A stretch of DNA of 64,000 nt, from contig JAUTXW010004493.1 in assembly GCA_030620095.1 (NCBI GenBank), positions 1 through 64,000 on the forward strand, given 5' to 3'. The notes under the pieces were generated by a model. That model was not told where the DNA came from and did no database searches. It was given only the letters and a program-made list of their open reading frames with translations. Below are positions 1 to 13,041 of the stretch, in pieces. The DNA is from Kuschelorhynchus macadamiae. Its lineage: Eukaryota; Arthropoda; Insecta; Coleoptera; Curculionidae. Made by a program: the position numbers and the translations under genes. How positions within the stretch are numbered: the stretch's first letter is position 1; the number at the start of each line of letters is the position of its first letter.

Positions 1-2900
1 TGTTCCCTAAGGCAAGCCTATAAACATGAGTTCGTATTGAAAACCTCAAGCCCTCTAAATCACTCAGGAATTGAATAAAAGCATTGAGTTTTGTATATCC
101 TATATAAATGACCAAAATGTCTTGAAAATTTTCCATCTTCTGTATAAAAAACAAGACTAGAACCATGAAAATTCTGTTCTTGGCTTCTTTGATTTTCAAA
201 ATACCTTTTTGTTTTAATACCGCGTTTAATCAAATTGTATTAGTATTTAGGCATTTCTGCTTTATATAAGTAGATAGATATTTTATATAAACGAATGAAC
301 TTCCCAGTACGAAATAAATTAGGTAAACTTTCTGTTGGAAAAGAGGTTGTTCTTAAACATCTTTTCATTCCTGGCATGCGATTATATTCAGAAAAATGTA
401 GATCACATACCCTTTGAGATTTACAGATTTCTTTCACATTACCAAAATACCAATCACATACAGCCAATTTAAATTCAAAAACCACTGTTGGGACTGTTTA
501 CGTTTACGATCAAAACTGGCCGTTTGGCGTCAAACGGCAAATCGTCCAAAAACGCAACTAGCGGCGACTGTAAATCGTTGCAGAACTAACAAAAATACGA
601 TAAACTGGTTGCATACACAAAACCTTTTCAAGTGTTCCATTTGAAGTTTCTTATATATTTTTATTTTTGAGATTTGAGAATGTTGTTCATTTCCAATTTA
701 ACCGGAACTGGCGCCACCTATGAATTTTTAAACGAACCCCTAAAAATAATAAAAATTCTTATGTCAGTTTGTAGATTTTTCGATCGGATAAAAATGCATA
801 GCTATAAGCATTTGTTTTATTTTGTTTAGTTGGCCATGCAACAAAATTTAAAGCAATTTTAGGTTCATAATTCATTTGTAACGAAGAAAAATTGCTGATT
901 TCATTTAAATTGGTTTAGTAATTATTTAAAAAAAATGAAAATGAACCATAAATAACTAATGCATATTTTATTTTAATACACTACACATACTCAGACTGAT
1001 GATATAAATTTAAATCATTAAAGCTGGTTTCATTTTCAAAAATTATAAAATTATTTAAATGATTTTAAAATGAATTAAAAACATATTGTTACTATTTTGG
1101 TTTTAAAAATAAATATGTCCAAACATTAAAAAAAATTACTGTTTGTAAGAAGTCATTTTAAAAATGGAATTTTACATCAAGAAAGTTTTTTTGCTTACTT
1201 ACGCTACTTATTAAGCCTGAATTAGGAGCCTAACATTGCATTAGTGTTATAGTTGTTCTATGGCTAAATAAGCGAGATAAGACAAATGCCTATAATCCGA
1301 TTTCAAATTTCTAAAAACTGATATTTATAAAATTTAAACCCTTATCCAAATATAATTAAAAATTCGGAAGTTTTTTCATTCATAGTTGGCGCGACTTCCA
1401 GTAACTGCCAAACTTGGCTTAAAAGTTAATAAACTGTGTCCCATATAATTAATATATACATATATCATTAGAAAATATAAAAACCTCAATATATCATTTT
1501 CTCCATTTTTGCAAAACCACAATTTGTCAATCTGTATTGGTCCTATTCCCTTGGGCTTAAGATGTTTTATACATCCAAAGACAATCTTTAAACATTAACA
1601 ACATCGATGTCAACATCCGTAGATCAGCTCACCCAGCACTACCTTAGAAAGTGTCAAGGTCGACCATAAATCGACTTTGTGGGCGGTGGGCGGATGAGCC
1701 GCGTTTCGAATGTTTCGAATTTCGATTGATGATAGAGAAATAATATGAAATCATTTTGTTATCTGACTGTTGTAACTTGTAACGCAATATTACTCAAGCA
1801 AGATAAAATTAATTAAATTCTAAACGTTCAAAACGACATGTCGTCATTTACGTCATTATAGAAGGAACATAATTATTTTAAGTTCATTTTAAATCAGATG
1901 GCCGATATTATTTTGTAATTATGAAGTTGTTAAGTCGTTTTCTTTGTACGGAGGGATAGGGTGTATACAAATTAGATTTTGTTTTAATTTAAATTTAATC
2001 CCTTACCACTTATTTGTTGTCCCCTAGTAACAATAGTTTTGTATCAAAGAAAGTTATAAATGTGTACTTTAGTTAGGTTTGTAGGTACCTGGCTAGACAA
2101 GTACCAATAACACATTACAAGGTGTCTCATCATATTTTTACGCCGTTTTTATCTCGGTTTGTGATGGCATCAGAAAAACGTTAAATAGGTACAAAATTAC
2201 TCAAAGTTTTAGACATTTAGGCAAAGTTATTTGTAATACGTTTACAGGGTGTGCCAAATAAAGCTATGACAAAACGCATATTATTTATATTAATAATAAA
2301 ATATTAAGTATTGTAATGTGCTTATTTCTAATTAAAATAAGCATAATGTATTCCGTAATAAAAATTATTTCGTCATTTCTTCTGGTACATACTAAATCCC
2401 AAATTTCCCCATGAAAAATTGCCCGACGCTGTATTATATAGCAAATCTGCATTCTCTCCAAAGTGTTGTGGAAAAACTGAACAGATGTGAACATCACAAA
2501 AATATATTGTTATTACAAGAAGAGAACGGATGCCTTTTTAAAGTCCTAATACCTATTTTAAATTAGTTTGTTTTGTACGACGGGCGTTTTTTTCGATAGG
2601 TGTCGACAGGACAGCGACATATCGAATAACAAAAGGAAAATAAAAAATATTGGTATGTGTAGCCGAGTACACCCATAGTTACGGATTACATATCAACAAG
2701 GAAATTATGGGCCACAGGAAAACTATCGATAGGTCCTTAACGAAAAAAACCGTGGACCTTCTACGCTTCCGTACATACGATATACGCCTGTTAGGTGATA
2801 ATACATTCTCGTTATTATTCTCACATTGACCATTTTGTCAAGACACATTGACCATTTTGTCAAGAAGTGTTGACTTTATTTCTCTCGTAAAAAGCAAGTA
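1..2900. other. AT-rich stretch without a convincing gene
   Basis: Apart from a THAP-like fragment near 300-425, I see only AT-rich DNA with short open frames and no coding character. A piece around 2250 reads like a Tc1/mariner MITE tip (acagggtgtgcc). A 22-bp direct duplication (cacattgaccattttgtcaa plus 2 bases) occurs at about 2822-2866. Upstream exons of the EF-hand gene starting at 3624 may lie here or left of the window, but I could not recognise them. Confidence 0.4.
300..425 (-). pseudogene. Fragment of a THAP zinc-finger domain (second half)
   Basis: The minus strand encodes about 40 residues with the signature of the second half of a THAP domain: KSQRVCDLHF supplies the C-x2-H zinc pair, followed by a basic stretch and a Pro in TTSFPT, where THAP domains have the AVPT motif. 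The first half (C-x2-4-C) and any transposase are not visible next to it, and the flanking frame is broken. It is either a lone exon of a gene running left out of the window or a relic of a P-like transposon. THAP domains bind DNA; no function can be inferred for this piece. Confidence 0.4.
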
Positions 2901-2908
2901 TTATACAT

Positions 2909-3260
2909 ACCCTCCCAGATTTTTGCAGATCTTTGCGTTTTAGTATAACTAGACTCAAAAAGTATCTGACTCTCCCCCTATCCCCACCTATATGTTCCTC
3001 CCTGCTTATCCGATTGATTTCAGATTTTGGTCAAAAATCAAGGGTCATATGGGAAATATTTTGTTTAAAATCCAACATGGCGGAACAAAATAGCGGCCTC
3101 ACAAAATGATAAAAAATCATTATCGTAGGAGACTACTTATCAAATGGATCTGAAATTTTGCACAAAAATCAAGTGAGAAAAAGAGTAAAATTTTATTGCA
3201 AATTCTATAAGGCAAAACAAAATAGCTCGCTAGTAAAATGGTTAAATAATCGATAAAATT
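2909..3260 (+). repeat. Dispersed repeat family A, copy 1
   Basis: The segment contains blocks such as cagatttttgcagat, ttttggtcaaaaatcaaggg and atggcggaacaaaatagc. These recur at about 8085-8290 in the same orientation and at about 57530-57660 in the opposite one. It has no coding content. It is probably a decayed transposon or retroelement fragment; the class is not identified. Confidence 0.55.
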
Positions 3261-3623
3261 CCATTTCTTGGAATAAAGGAAAATAATAAAAGACATCATT
3301 TATTTTTATAGACTATGTAAATAATTGTAAAAAATAAATAATAACAAAAATAAATTTTAAAAAATCGGTGAATTGGTTTTACCCGGAAGTTCCCTCAAAC
3401 CCAATTATGGTTCGTTTATTCAGTTCGTGGGTAATTTATTATGAATGTACAGTACATACACAAATTATGTTATGTTTAATAAACGAAAGTATTCATTATG
3501 AGGGTCAATTTACTGATTTTTTCTGCAGTGAAATAGGTGTTGTTTTAATGTTAGATTACTCTTTCATTTAGTAAGCAAATATAGATAACTAATGTTTTTA
3601 ATATCTAAATGTATCTTTTCTAG

Positions 3624-6545
3624 GTTTAACACAAACAAAGATGGATTTCTGAGCCTAGATGAATTAAAGCGGATGATGGAAGTTCTTGGAGCTCCGCAAA
3701 CTCACATCGGTCTGAAACAAATGATTAAAGAGGTAAGACAAAGATAGCAGAAGGGTTTATCTTAAACTTTTAACTGATACCAAACAAAGTTGATCTGTTA
3801 AATAAAAAAAGGAATTTTTATTCGACAGTCATTTATAAATCGGTCACTTTTAAGTAACTGACCGGTCATTTATGAAAGCGACCTTCATTTAAGGTCAGTT
3901 ATACTTTGGTAAGTGACTTAAGTGAAGCGCAACACCGATAATATAATTATTAATACTTATTTTGGTAGGTGGATGAAGATAATGATGGACGCTTGTCCTT
4001 CCACGAGTTTATGTTGGTGTTCCGCAAAGCACGTGCCGGTGAACTGGACGAAGATTCGGGCCTTGGACAGCTTGCACGCTTGGCGGAAATCGACGTTAAA
4101 AAGGTCTGGGTAAACGGCGCCAAAGAGTTTTTCGAAGCAAAGGTAATTTTTAATAATACCCGGTATATATAATAGAAATGATTTTAACTAAATAATACTA
4201 ATACTATGAAATTTTATGGAGGTTAATTTAACACAACATGACAGATTAGAAATATATTAGTAACTTAATTTTGTTTAGAACTATTAGTAACTTAAAATTT
4301 TAGTTTAGGAAAGGATACATGAAGTACACCAAAATTCTGGATGAATATTTTTTATAAATATCCCAAAGGAACAAAGTATTCATTAAATATTAATTTTCAG
4401 AGAGCCTTCCTATATTGTCTGGAGCTGCTTCCCATAAAAAATTGTGCTGTATTTGTGTTTATTAACTTCGTGCGAATCAATTTAGCATTGGTCACTCGAA
4501 TGTGACATGAACAAGCAATTTAAAAAATGGAAGTGAATAGAGCAATATACATATATCACACAGTATCTTCAGGAACCTGAGGTGGTAACTAGGCGTAGAT
4601 AGGACAAATAATGAAAGGCATGAACCTTTAAAAAAAAATTAGTTCATTTAAGATTTTTTTTCTTAAAAATTGAGCGTCGATTTGTATTGTGACATCAAAA
4701 ATATATTTGTTATTTAATTTTTTGTTTCAAATAAAATCCCAACTAACACAAATTAGCTGATGAGCTTTTTTCCCTAACATTTAGCCATCAATGACCCATA
4801 AAAACACTAAGTTTGTCAAATTTTGGTAAACGTTTTCTGTTCATGTTAGCTCACATCAAGTGAGATTTTTTGGATCTAAAAGTAGCAATTTTTAATTAGA
4901 TAGGCTACAGCAAAATTAGTTGGTCAAAAAATATTTTTTGTGGCATAATTAGACCCCCAACTTTTTTTGTAATATTGGTTGACCAAAAAGTAGAAATATC
5001 TGTCAATTTTATTTTCACAACGTAACCAGACATATTCTAGTATGTATTCAAGTCAAATTATAATAATAATAGTTATATAGAATGCTAAAATATTACATTT
5101 TTAGTAGCTAGAAATCGAGGTGAAAATATGATCAATAAGTAGATATTTTTCACAAATACTAACCAGACATATTTTAGCAAGTATTTAAGATTAAGACGTT
5201 TTAAGACAACAGAAATCTAGAGAAAAAGATGGCATTTATTATCATATTTTTTTTTTCAAAATTATACGAAAATTGGGAAAGAAAGAAAAACTATACTTAA
5301 ACCTCGCTGAAGATTTATTTAGAAAAACGAAATAAATTATTTTTATCAGGCAAAATGCCTGTGTCATTTATAAAAGGGTTTTTACATGTTTCCCTTTTAA
5401 TGATACAAGATTGCTGGGACCACCTTTCCTCAGGAATTAAATATAGGTTGTTTAAGAACTTAGCTTAGAAATGTTTTTTTGTGAAAGGCGGCCAATATTA
5501 GTTAAGTCCACCCGGACGGAACATCCAACGCCATGCTCCATAGTTTGCACTATGCTGTATGACAGTATTATTATTTTATTTCAAGGATGGAAAGCTTAGA
5601 GATTAGATTTTGATAATCGTCGTTTTGTTACGCTGGCTCCTGGGTCTAAATTAGCCATTTTTTACTGACTACTAAAGGCAAACCAAGTAGGCATTTTTAT
5701 TGCTAAAATTTTAGTAAATATTATTACATTTTAGCTACGTTTGAAAACGATTGCACTTCCCTTTAGTAAATATTTGTTTACAAAGTGATCAATTGCTAGC
5801 AATATTTGGTTAAAAAATAACCCGAAACTTTTTTGTTCCGCCATGATTGAAATTAAATTAAACTATTTTCCTAGCATATTTTGTATGTTATAGTCTCCCT
5901 AATCCATTTTCTTAGTAAAATACTTATCCAAATCAAAAATTAAAAAAAATGGATATTTTTAGTTTTAAGGGCGCGTGTTTTACATGCTTATCTTAAATTA
6001 CCTTTAATAGTAAAAGTGTTTTTGACCCTAGCCACAGTCAAACTTCTTAAAATATTTTACATCTTCTCTTGGCTCATGAAATCTGTGTAAGAAGATAAAA
6101 AATAAGGAATTATTTAGCTAAATTCCAGACAAAATGTTACTCAAAATTCGGTTAAAAAACCAGTCAGAATTCAGCTAAAAAAACTCGATTTTAAAGTCAA
6201 AAATTAACCAATAAATCCAATCATAAAATCAGTAAATAGGGTCGTATTTTCGTCTTTATACTGTAATAGAATAGTTATTTTGTCCAGCACTTCTAGCTAA
6301 TTAGCCAGGGATATATTAATTGTTTAAAGTTACTGAGTAATTTCACCTAAAAAAATTGGTTGTTACCTATATTTCAACAGTCTATATTTTGATTTTTTTG
6401 TTTACAGATCAATGAACTTTCTAAAAAGAGCAAATTTGAAGAAGAAATCCGCCAAGAACAGGACGAGCGCAAAAGAATGGAAGAAGAGAAGGCGATGAGA
6501 CGTCAGCAGTTTCTGGAAAAAGCATCAATTTTTAAGTGCGCTTAG
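3624..6545 (+). CDS. EFHD2: Swiprosin-1 / EF-hand domain protein (EFHD2-like), 3' exons
   Basis: Three exons are visible: 3624-3732, 3969-4142 and 6408-6545 (stop TAG 6543-6545), each with AG acceptors and GT donors. Exon 1 gives EF-hand 1 (loop NTNKDGFLSLDE, first ligand Asn instead of the usual Asp) and the family stretch LGAPQTHIGLKQMIKEV. Exon 2 gives EF-hand 2 (DEDNDGRLSFHE) and the swiprosin signature RKARAGELDEDSGLGQLARL, then GAKEFFEAK. The last exon gives the C-terminal coiled coil (KFEEEIRQEQDERKRMEEEK) ending FLEKASIFKCA. Swiprosins are cytosolic Ca2+-binding proteins that bind and bundle actin; this role is taken from the family. The 5' exons (disordered N-terminus, EFKEFSRKQI-like part) are not seen, so the gene is partial here. 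A polyadenylation signal AATAAA lies at 6628-6633. The second intron (2.27 kb) holds no recognisable gene. Confidence 0.92.
3827..3937 (-). repeat. Small MITE-like repeat (family B) in the EFHD2-like intron
   Basis: Read on the minus strand it begins cggtgttgcg, contains cttaagtcacttacc and repeated gaccggtcattt blocks, and ends gatttataaatgactg. The same order of blocks occurs at 9142-9382 on the plus strand. The ends begin CAGT/CGGT, suggesting a hAT-type MITE, but I found no matching target duplication. Confidence 0.5.
4143..6407 (+). other. Intron 2 of the swiprosin-like gene
   Basis: Bounded by a GT donor at 4143 and an AG acceptor at 6406-6407. It is AT-rich, with no open frame of coding character. 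A short piece near 5825-5845 (ttttgttccgccatg) resembles repeat family A in reverse orientation. Confidence 0.7.
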
Positions 6546-8084
6546 TTTGTTACCATATAAGTATGAACTATTTAGTTTAATTTTAAGGTGTAGATTTGTT
6601 TATTTTTGACTGATTTTTTTTGCGTTGAATAAATCATATTGATTATTATTTTCTTAGCTTTAGTGAATTTGTTATATAGTCCTAAACCTCTTAGAAGTAA
6701 GTTTTAATTTTTTTTTATTTTATTTGAATTTCATTTAAGCATATATAAAAGTTTTTTATTATTGATTATTATGAGTATCTACTAGCTCTAAAAAGTAAAA
6801 CGTTTATCTGTCTTTTTTGTTTAAGACTTTTTAAAGGCTTGTTAAAATTGTAGGTATGTACAGTTGGCATCAGATAAATCTGTACAGCTTTGTGTGGCGT
6901 TCCTAAGGTAACATCCATTGGAAATCCAAAACATTATTGGTATATTCCAAATCATACACAAAATAAGAACGCCAGTGGTTGTTTTTTACTAAGCGTTAAT
7001 TAGAGAAACAACAAATTTTATTAAGAAATCTTGGAAAATATGTTGCTTCCATCGGGAATGGTATTACTTCAAAGAAATAATTTTTTTATAATAACACGGG
7101 TATAAAAACAGAAATATATAGTTACCCCGAAATTTAAGAAGTTCAACTTTAAATCCGATAAAAAAACACTGAGATTTATGATTAAAAACATGTATGATGC
7201 AAATTTTCGCCCGAAATTGAACTATAGGGCAAAACAGAAAATATTTGCAAAGACATATTTAATATTTTGTATATTGTAATAGATCATGTAGTTACGTAAT
7301 GGATTGTTTTCTTCTTTTTTTAATTTTTATGAAGACTAATATATATAAAACTTTTGTGTTTTAGTGGATTTAGACTCGATTGACACTGTACGGATTTATC
7401 TGTCGTAAACTGCAGATTTTTGAAGGAAAAACTTAGCATTTAAAAATGCAAAATATGTAAACTTATGTGATAATGTAAAATATTTTAGAATTATAAAATA
7501 GTAAATAATCATAAAAAAGAATTTGGTTCTTATTTCAAATATCAGGAAAAACTTTTACTGGGTTGTTCAATATTCATTTATCACTCAAAATAAACGAAAA
7601 ACTGGGTAACTGTCAATCATTTTGTACCACTGTTGAAAAATCTACCGCAAGACAGTATGATATAAAATATTTCTGAATTCAAGACGAAATGTAAATTCGA
7701 TAAATTCACGGTGGCTTAAATAATAAGTTAAGGGTAACCAGCTCCAATTTATATTTGTTTATAGTTTTATCTATCAAGTGAAAACTAATTTTGAAATAAA
7801 TGCTTATAGTTACATTTGATACAAATTTTACTCAGAGGGGTTTCCATATAATTAAACATTAAACCTTTCAGGATTTTTAGATTCTGCCAGAATATTTCAA
7901 TTTAAGACAGCGTATTATTTTAGTTTCTTTTCGAGTTTTCAAGAGGAACTCTTTTCTTGTCGAGTCGTATTAAGATAGATTCTAGAGGGTCGCAGTGTTT
8001 ATTGGGAGTTGAGTTGGACCCGTAAACCTAGCTGAGGCGTCACTATATTTACTAGACTAAAACCATGTTAAATGTTTATGTCGT

Positions 8085-8290
8085 TACTTCTTTTCTATTG
8101 TATTTTATAGTCGTAAAACAAATCACCCTGCCAGATTTTTGCAGATATATGCATGTAGGATTTCTAGATCTCCTAGATTCTCCCGTTTCCCTTGGTCTGT
8201 CGTTCTGACTATGCCACAAGACACTACTTATCAGAATGACTTTTAATTTTGGCCAAAAATCAAGGATCATTGTGGGGGGGTGGAATCTCT
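8085..8290 (+). repeat. Dispersed repeat family A, copy 2
   Basis: Shares cagatttttgcagat and ttttggccaaaaatcaagga blocks, in the same order and spacing, with 2909-3260. The copy is shorter and diverged. Confidence 0.5.
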
Positions 8291-8294
8291 TTTA

Positions 8295-8395
8295 ACACCC
8301 TCCTGGGCCAAGCCTCGTTGGGTTCTCACCGCAAAACATCGGCCCAGCTCTGTGCTGGAGCCCATAGCTGAGGCCCATATCTATGACGGAGCCTG
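8295..8395 (-). repeat. Decayed retroelement-like segment (family C)
   Basis: Contains cgcaaaacatcg followed by cagctctgtg; the reverse complement of the same pair occurs at about 56505-56540. The GC content is higher than the surroundings. It is probably the end of a retrotransposon; the class is unknown. Confidence 0.4.
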
Positions 8396-9141
8396 CGGAT
8401 AATACCAATTGCACTTTATCACTAATAAAAGTTTAAATAACCCACTGATATTACAGGCTTTTAGCGATTTTTAAAGGCTACCTAAGGAGTTTCCTTAATC
8501 TAACTACCAATACTATATAACTTAAAATGCGCTTTCATAGTTTTTTTTCAACCTGTAACAACTATAGGAAATTTTGTTAAACCTCTTTTTGTTGCAATTA
8601 TGGATCTCAAAGAAATCTGAGCGTACTGTACAAACCACATCAAAATTTCTACAATAGAGGTTTTACTAGAATTGTGGCACCATTTATTATCAAAGGCAAA
8701 AATATTCTTTTACCTATATGTTTTGTGTTTAGAATTTGTTAATTTTTATTTCTTATGCCCAGAGCAGAGTAGGGTACAATTTTCTATTGTATTGTCGTAT
8801 TAAAGTATATTAATATTTTAGTTTAGTCAAAATGTAACCTTTCCTATTTCGTCAAAAATAAACAGGGTATTTTTGATTCGCATGGTGTGTCAGCACCGCC
8901 GTTGTTTAAAAGTTCCTATTGGAATCGTTGTATTAACTTAGTTGGACAAAATATGTTTATTTTCGCTCAAGCCACATTAGTGTAGTATTCAAATGGCTGC
9001 CAGTCACTCGGAAGGCTGCGGTTCGCTAGATTTCTAAACCTAGTGGAGTGTTATGGCTCTTATTAATCAGGCATTGCTATATTAATTTAGTTGCCTGGAA
9101 TATAGAGACTAGATGACTCGCCTTGGGCTAGCAATTTAGAT

Positions 9142-9382
9142 CAGTGTTGAAGGACACTTAAGTAACTTACCAAAAGTGACCCTACAAGTGATCTGAAACC
9201 AGGTTACTTTTATAAACGACCGGTTATGAAAGTTAAAGTGACCAATTTTTAAAAATGACTGCATAAATAACCTAAAATGGCCGCTTATTTACTTATAAAT
9301 GGCCAATTTCGAAAAATGACCGCATACATGACTTAAAATGACCGGACCTTTACCTTTATAAATGACCGATTTATAAATGCCT
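9142..9382 (+). repeat. Small MITE-like repeat (family B), longer copy
   Basis: Begins cagtgttgaagg, has the cttaagtaacttacc block, several imperfect repeats of an aatgaccg motif, and ends gatttataaatgcctg. It is the partner of the intronic copy at 3827-3937. Confidence 0.5.
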
Positions 9383-10791
9383 GGTGAAGAAAAATATTGA
9401 AAATATTGCGAGTCGGATCACGATTCTTTGAAATAGAGACAAAGCAAAATGAAGCGTCCAGTTGCGTTTGTCTATGGTTCAGTCAGATCTTCGGTTCGTT
9501 CAATGCATCATCATTGTTTGTAGGTCTCTAGTCGGGAGCTGAACCGCGGAGCCGACGACCGATATAACGCGATTTTCGAACCGGTCTGATTGATAAGAAG
9601 AGTAGGATGATAGGGTGGATGGGTCGGTCGGTCATTAGCTTGTTGAATGTTGATTGCCATGAAATATGAATTTCTGTATAGCCAGAATTTCGTGTAAAAA
9701 TTTAATTGACTTCGTAAATCACCGTAAAAACATCATATTACACCAGTCTTTTCAAACTTAGATTTGTTGTGTGGATTAGATAATAGATTTAAATCTCTAC
9801 TTTTTTTGTGTGATGTGTATATTGAAGTTCAGATGGCCTTATAATTAGTGATAAGAGGATGATGGTTAATAAAAAGAAATATAAAACTCTATATTTCATA
9901 ATAAAAAAAAACATAGTTCATGTATGTAAAATTGATTTTCTGAGAAATAAATTAATAAATTAGTAGATAAATAAACAGATAAAAATGAAAACATAAAAAA
10001 CTTCAACTTCAAAACCACTATAGCAAGACTCTTAAGCCTTGTAAGTTAAAAGAATAATATCTTTAAAAATTATTACTTCACTTAAAACGCATCCCTGTGA
10101 ATCGCATACAAGTTTATAAACAAAAACTAGACTGGTGAGGTCGCCACTCATTTTACTCGTCGCGAAAAACTAAAAAAATGTTCGGACAGTACTGTCTATA
10201 GAACATACATACCTACCCAATGCCTAATATGACGAATACGGCCGGTCTATTTTAATGAATTTAAAGAGATCCGAGATCCGGGTCTTTAAACTGACCCAGA
10301 TCCGTTGACCCGGATCTTTAAAATGATCCAGATTTCCCATCACTATTTGATGTAAAGCGGATTTACAAATATAGCGGATACTGACCAATAAAAGCGCTGA
10401 CTTTTACAAGTCCAGTAGGTTTAGAAAGCACGCTCTCCTCCCCCTTTGCACAATGCATAGTACAAATAGCAATACAGGGTGTTCCCGTATAGCATTCCAA
10501 ATTTTGGGAACCTATAATATGAAAAATAAAAATATATCTTGCACAGTTTTAAACATATAATATGTCAGGGTATTAGAATACAAAACTGCGAAATAGTTTC
10601 TTAAACATTAGAGAATTATTATTTTAGAAAACCTAAGTTTAACAACATTTTACGTAAACGGAAGTAATGCCATTCGAGAACAGAAAAACTACACAATTAA
10701 CTGTTATCATGTATTATTAAAAAAAGAAAAGTACGAGCGAAACAATTTTGAACGTTCAAAAATAACTAAAAGCAATAGGGTTTTATACGTA
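9383..10791. other. Noncoding stretch left of the nested transposon block
   Basis: No gene is recognised. It includes a GC-richer segment (about 9410-9640), a short palindrome-rich patch of gatccgggtc type (10265-10330), and a Tc1/mariner-like MITE tip at 10475 (cagggtgttcccgtatag). Confidence 0.4.
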
Positions 10792-11549
10792 CAGGGTGAT
10801 CAGTTAAGGGTAGCGAGCGGCCATATCTCATAAGATATTGGTCGTATAGATTTGAGAAAAAAAAAATCGTAATAAAAGTCGCCAAGAGAAATTGCTGAAA
10901 ATTATTTTCGAGTTTATCAAACGTCCGCTAGAGGGCGTAACAACCAACACCAAGTAGAAAAATGGGGTTTTTATAGAATTTTGCCTAATGAAAATATATC
11001 GATGATATCATTTTCATATTTAGTGACCATTTCCCTACACTTTTTGTCTAAAATGTTTTGTTCTATATATCAAAATAAAGCGGTGGGGGAAGTTCAATTG
11101 TTTTTTCAAACAAACCAAGATGTCTCCCGTTTCTTTTGACCGATTTTAGCAAACTTAGGCTCCTATGAAAGAGCATAATTTGCACTACAAAACCCTTATT
11201 TGGTTTTGAATTTTTGACTTTTGCTGGCGTCGCTAGATGGCGTTAACTGAATTAGTAGCATATTTTTTAGTTTTTTTCAAAAAAAAAAAACAAATGTAAT
11301 GGTATATTCATTTTTACGTATTTTAAAAGGGGATAAATTTCTCTATAATTTAATGAAAATAATTTATCATCTACCTTTTTTTGAATCGTTGATATTGACC
11401 AAAATATTATTTTATTTTATTAAAAAATGGCACGCCACTGCTTTTTGTCAAAATAAAAATCATTTTCGTAATCACTTACTAGTTGCTAACAAAAAGAACC
11501 TCTTGACTTTTTTTCGTTAGACGAACGGTTTTGGATTGAAAAAATAAGA
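10792..11549 (+). repeat. Left terminal inverted repeat of the Tc1/mariner-like element
   Basis: Inverted match to 13042-13640 plus 24778-24932. The inner boundary is near the shared caatccaaaaccgttcg block (reverse complement at 11525-11542). The open frame at 11299-11520 is inside this repeat and is not a gene. Confidence 0.88.
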
Positions 11550-11651
11550 CGTTTAACAATGAAAAATCTTAATAAAACTGTCCAACAACAGCAGGAGCAA
11601 TAACACTAAAAACAAGAACATGGAACTTTAAAAATAAACGTTAAAAATCAA

Positions 11652-12711
11652 TTAATAGTTTTGTCGTAAATGTTCAAAATGTTGTCCATTATTTTGAATG
11701 CACTGGTCCAATCTCTTCTGGGTGGAGTTGACAGCTGTCTCAATTTCCGCTTTTGGTATAATATTTATGGCGTTTTGAATTCGGACTATCATGTCTTCTC
11801 GAGTAGTTGGTCGAGTTTTATACACCAAATCCTTTATTCGGCTCCACAGATAAAAATCAAGGCAGGTTAAATCGGGGGACCGTGGTGGCCAGAAAAATAG
11901 TCTGCCTCTACCAATCCAACGGTTAGGAAAAAATGCCTTTTCAAAAAATCCTGCACATTTCGTGAATAATGTGCCGGGCATCCGTCTTGTTGAAACCACA
12001 TGTTTCTTCTTACTTGTAAAGGCACATTTTCTAAGAGTCCTGGTAAATCGTTAAATAAAAAGTTCAAATACATGTCACCGGTTAGATTGCCATTAAAGAT
12101 GTGTAATAGCACCATTAATAACACCGCACCAGACGTTGACGCTCCATCGACCCTGCTGATAATCTTTACGTAACCAGTGTGGATTAGTGTTCGACCAGTA
12201 ATGCACGTTATGAAGATTTACCCTGCCATTACTGCAAAACGATGCTTCGTCTGTCCACAATATTTGTGACAAAATATGATGGTTTTCCCTAATGAAGTCG
12301 GTAGCAGTAATCGAGCCTACGTTCAAAGTCAGTGTCATTTAGGGCTTGATGAATCACAATGTGATATGGATGCATTTTAAAATCCAATAATATTTTTTGC
12401 ACTGAGCCATAGGATATTCCTAAATCTCTGGAGATCACTTTTATGCTTAAATGGGGGTCTGCATGAATATAAGCCAACACATTTATAATGTTATCTTCTC
12501 TTCTTACTCTACGATTTCTTCTCAAAGTTTGAGTTGGTTGCACTTGGCCATGTTGCCTTAAACGTAAAGCTAAACGATGAAAAACCATTCTCGAATGGTG
12601 TCTTCGGAGGGGATAACGCTGTGCATACTGCCTAGAAGCAATCGCCGCATTTTCAAAACGTTGAAAATAAATTCTCAACATATGAAAGGCTTCTTCAATC
12701 GTAAAAGGCAT
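11652..12711 (-). pseudogene. Tc1/mariner-like transposase, multiple frameshifts
   Basis: The reading starts at 12711 (MPFTIEEAFHMLRIYFQRF) with an N-terminal helix-turn-helix of the type seen in DUF4817-containing transposases, then a second HTH (ISRDLGISYGSVQKIL). The catalytic core has D1 in ILWTDEASF, D2 in WFQQDGCPAH and D3 in PPRSPDLTCLDFYLW. By my count 36 residues separate D2 and D3. The frame changes near 12300, near 12110 and near 11945, so no continuous protein of the usual length (about 350 aa) is made. The C-terminus ends HFEHLRQNY. It sits between the two long inverted repeats, as expected for its own element. It is related to the intact gene at 54281-55411. Confidence 0.9.
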
Positions 12712-13041
12712 GATTTGTTGTAAAAATACTTTTTACATAACATTAAATTAGATGTCAATAGCAGGAACTGTCAAAATGAATATGAACGTGATTGACAATT
12801 TGGTGTTTTGTTTCTTAACGTAGATCATGGCCTGCTTCGCTTAAATGCGATGTTAGTTAAGTTTGATTTTTAATTTAATTTATGAAATAATAATAATTAT
12901 TAATAATAAATTACGAACTAAAGCATTCTCTCGCTAATTAAATGATTATTAATGATAAAAATAATAGGTAATAATTTTATTATTGTGAGATGTAATATTT
13001 AAAAATAATTTTGAACCTTATAGTTATAATTATTAAACATC

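Larger units (their letters stand above)
6546..9141. other. Intergenic stretch downstream of the swiprosin-like gene
   Basis: After the polyadenylation signal at 6628 I see only AT-rich noncoding DNA plus the two repeat pieces annotated at 8085-8290 and 8295-8395. Confidence 0.5.

Noticed and set aside
11299..11520. 73-codon open frame
   Set aside because: Lies inside the terminal inverted repeat of the Tc1/mariner-like element and has no domain.
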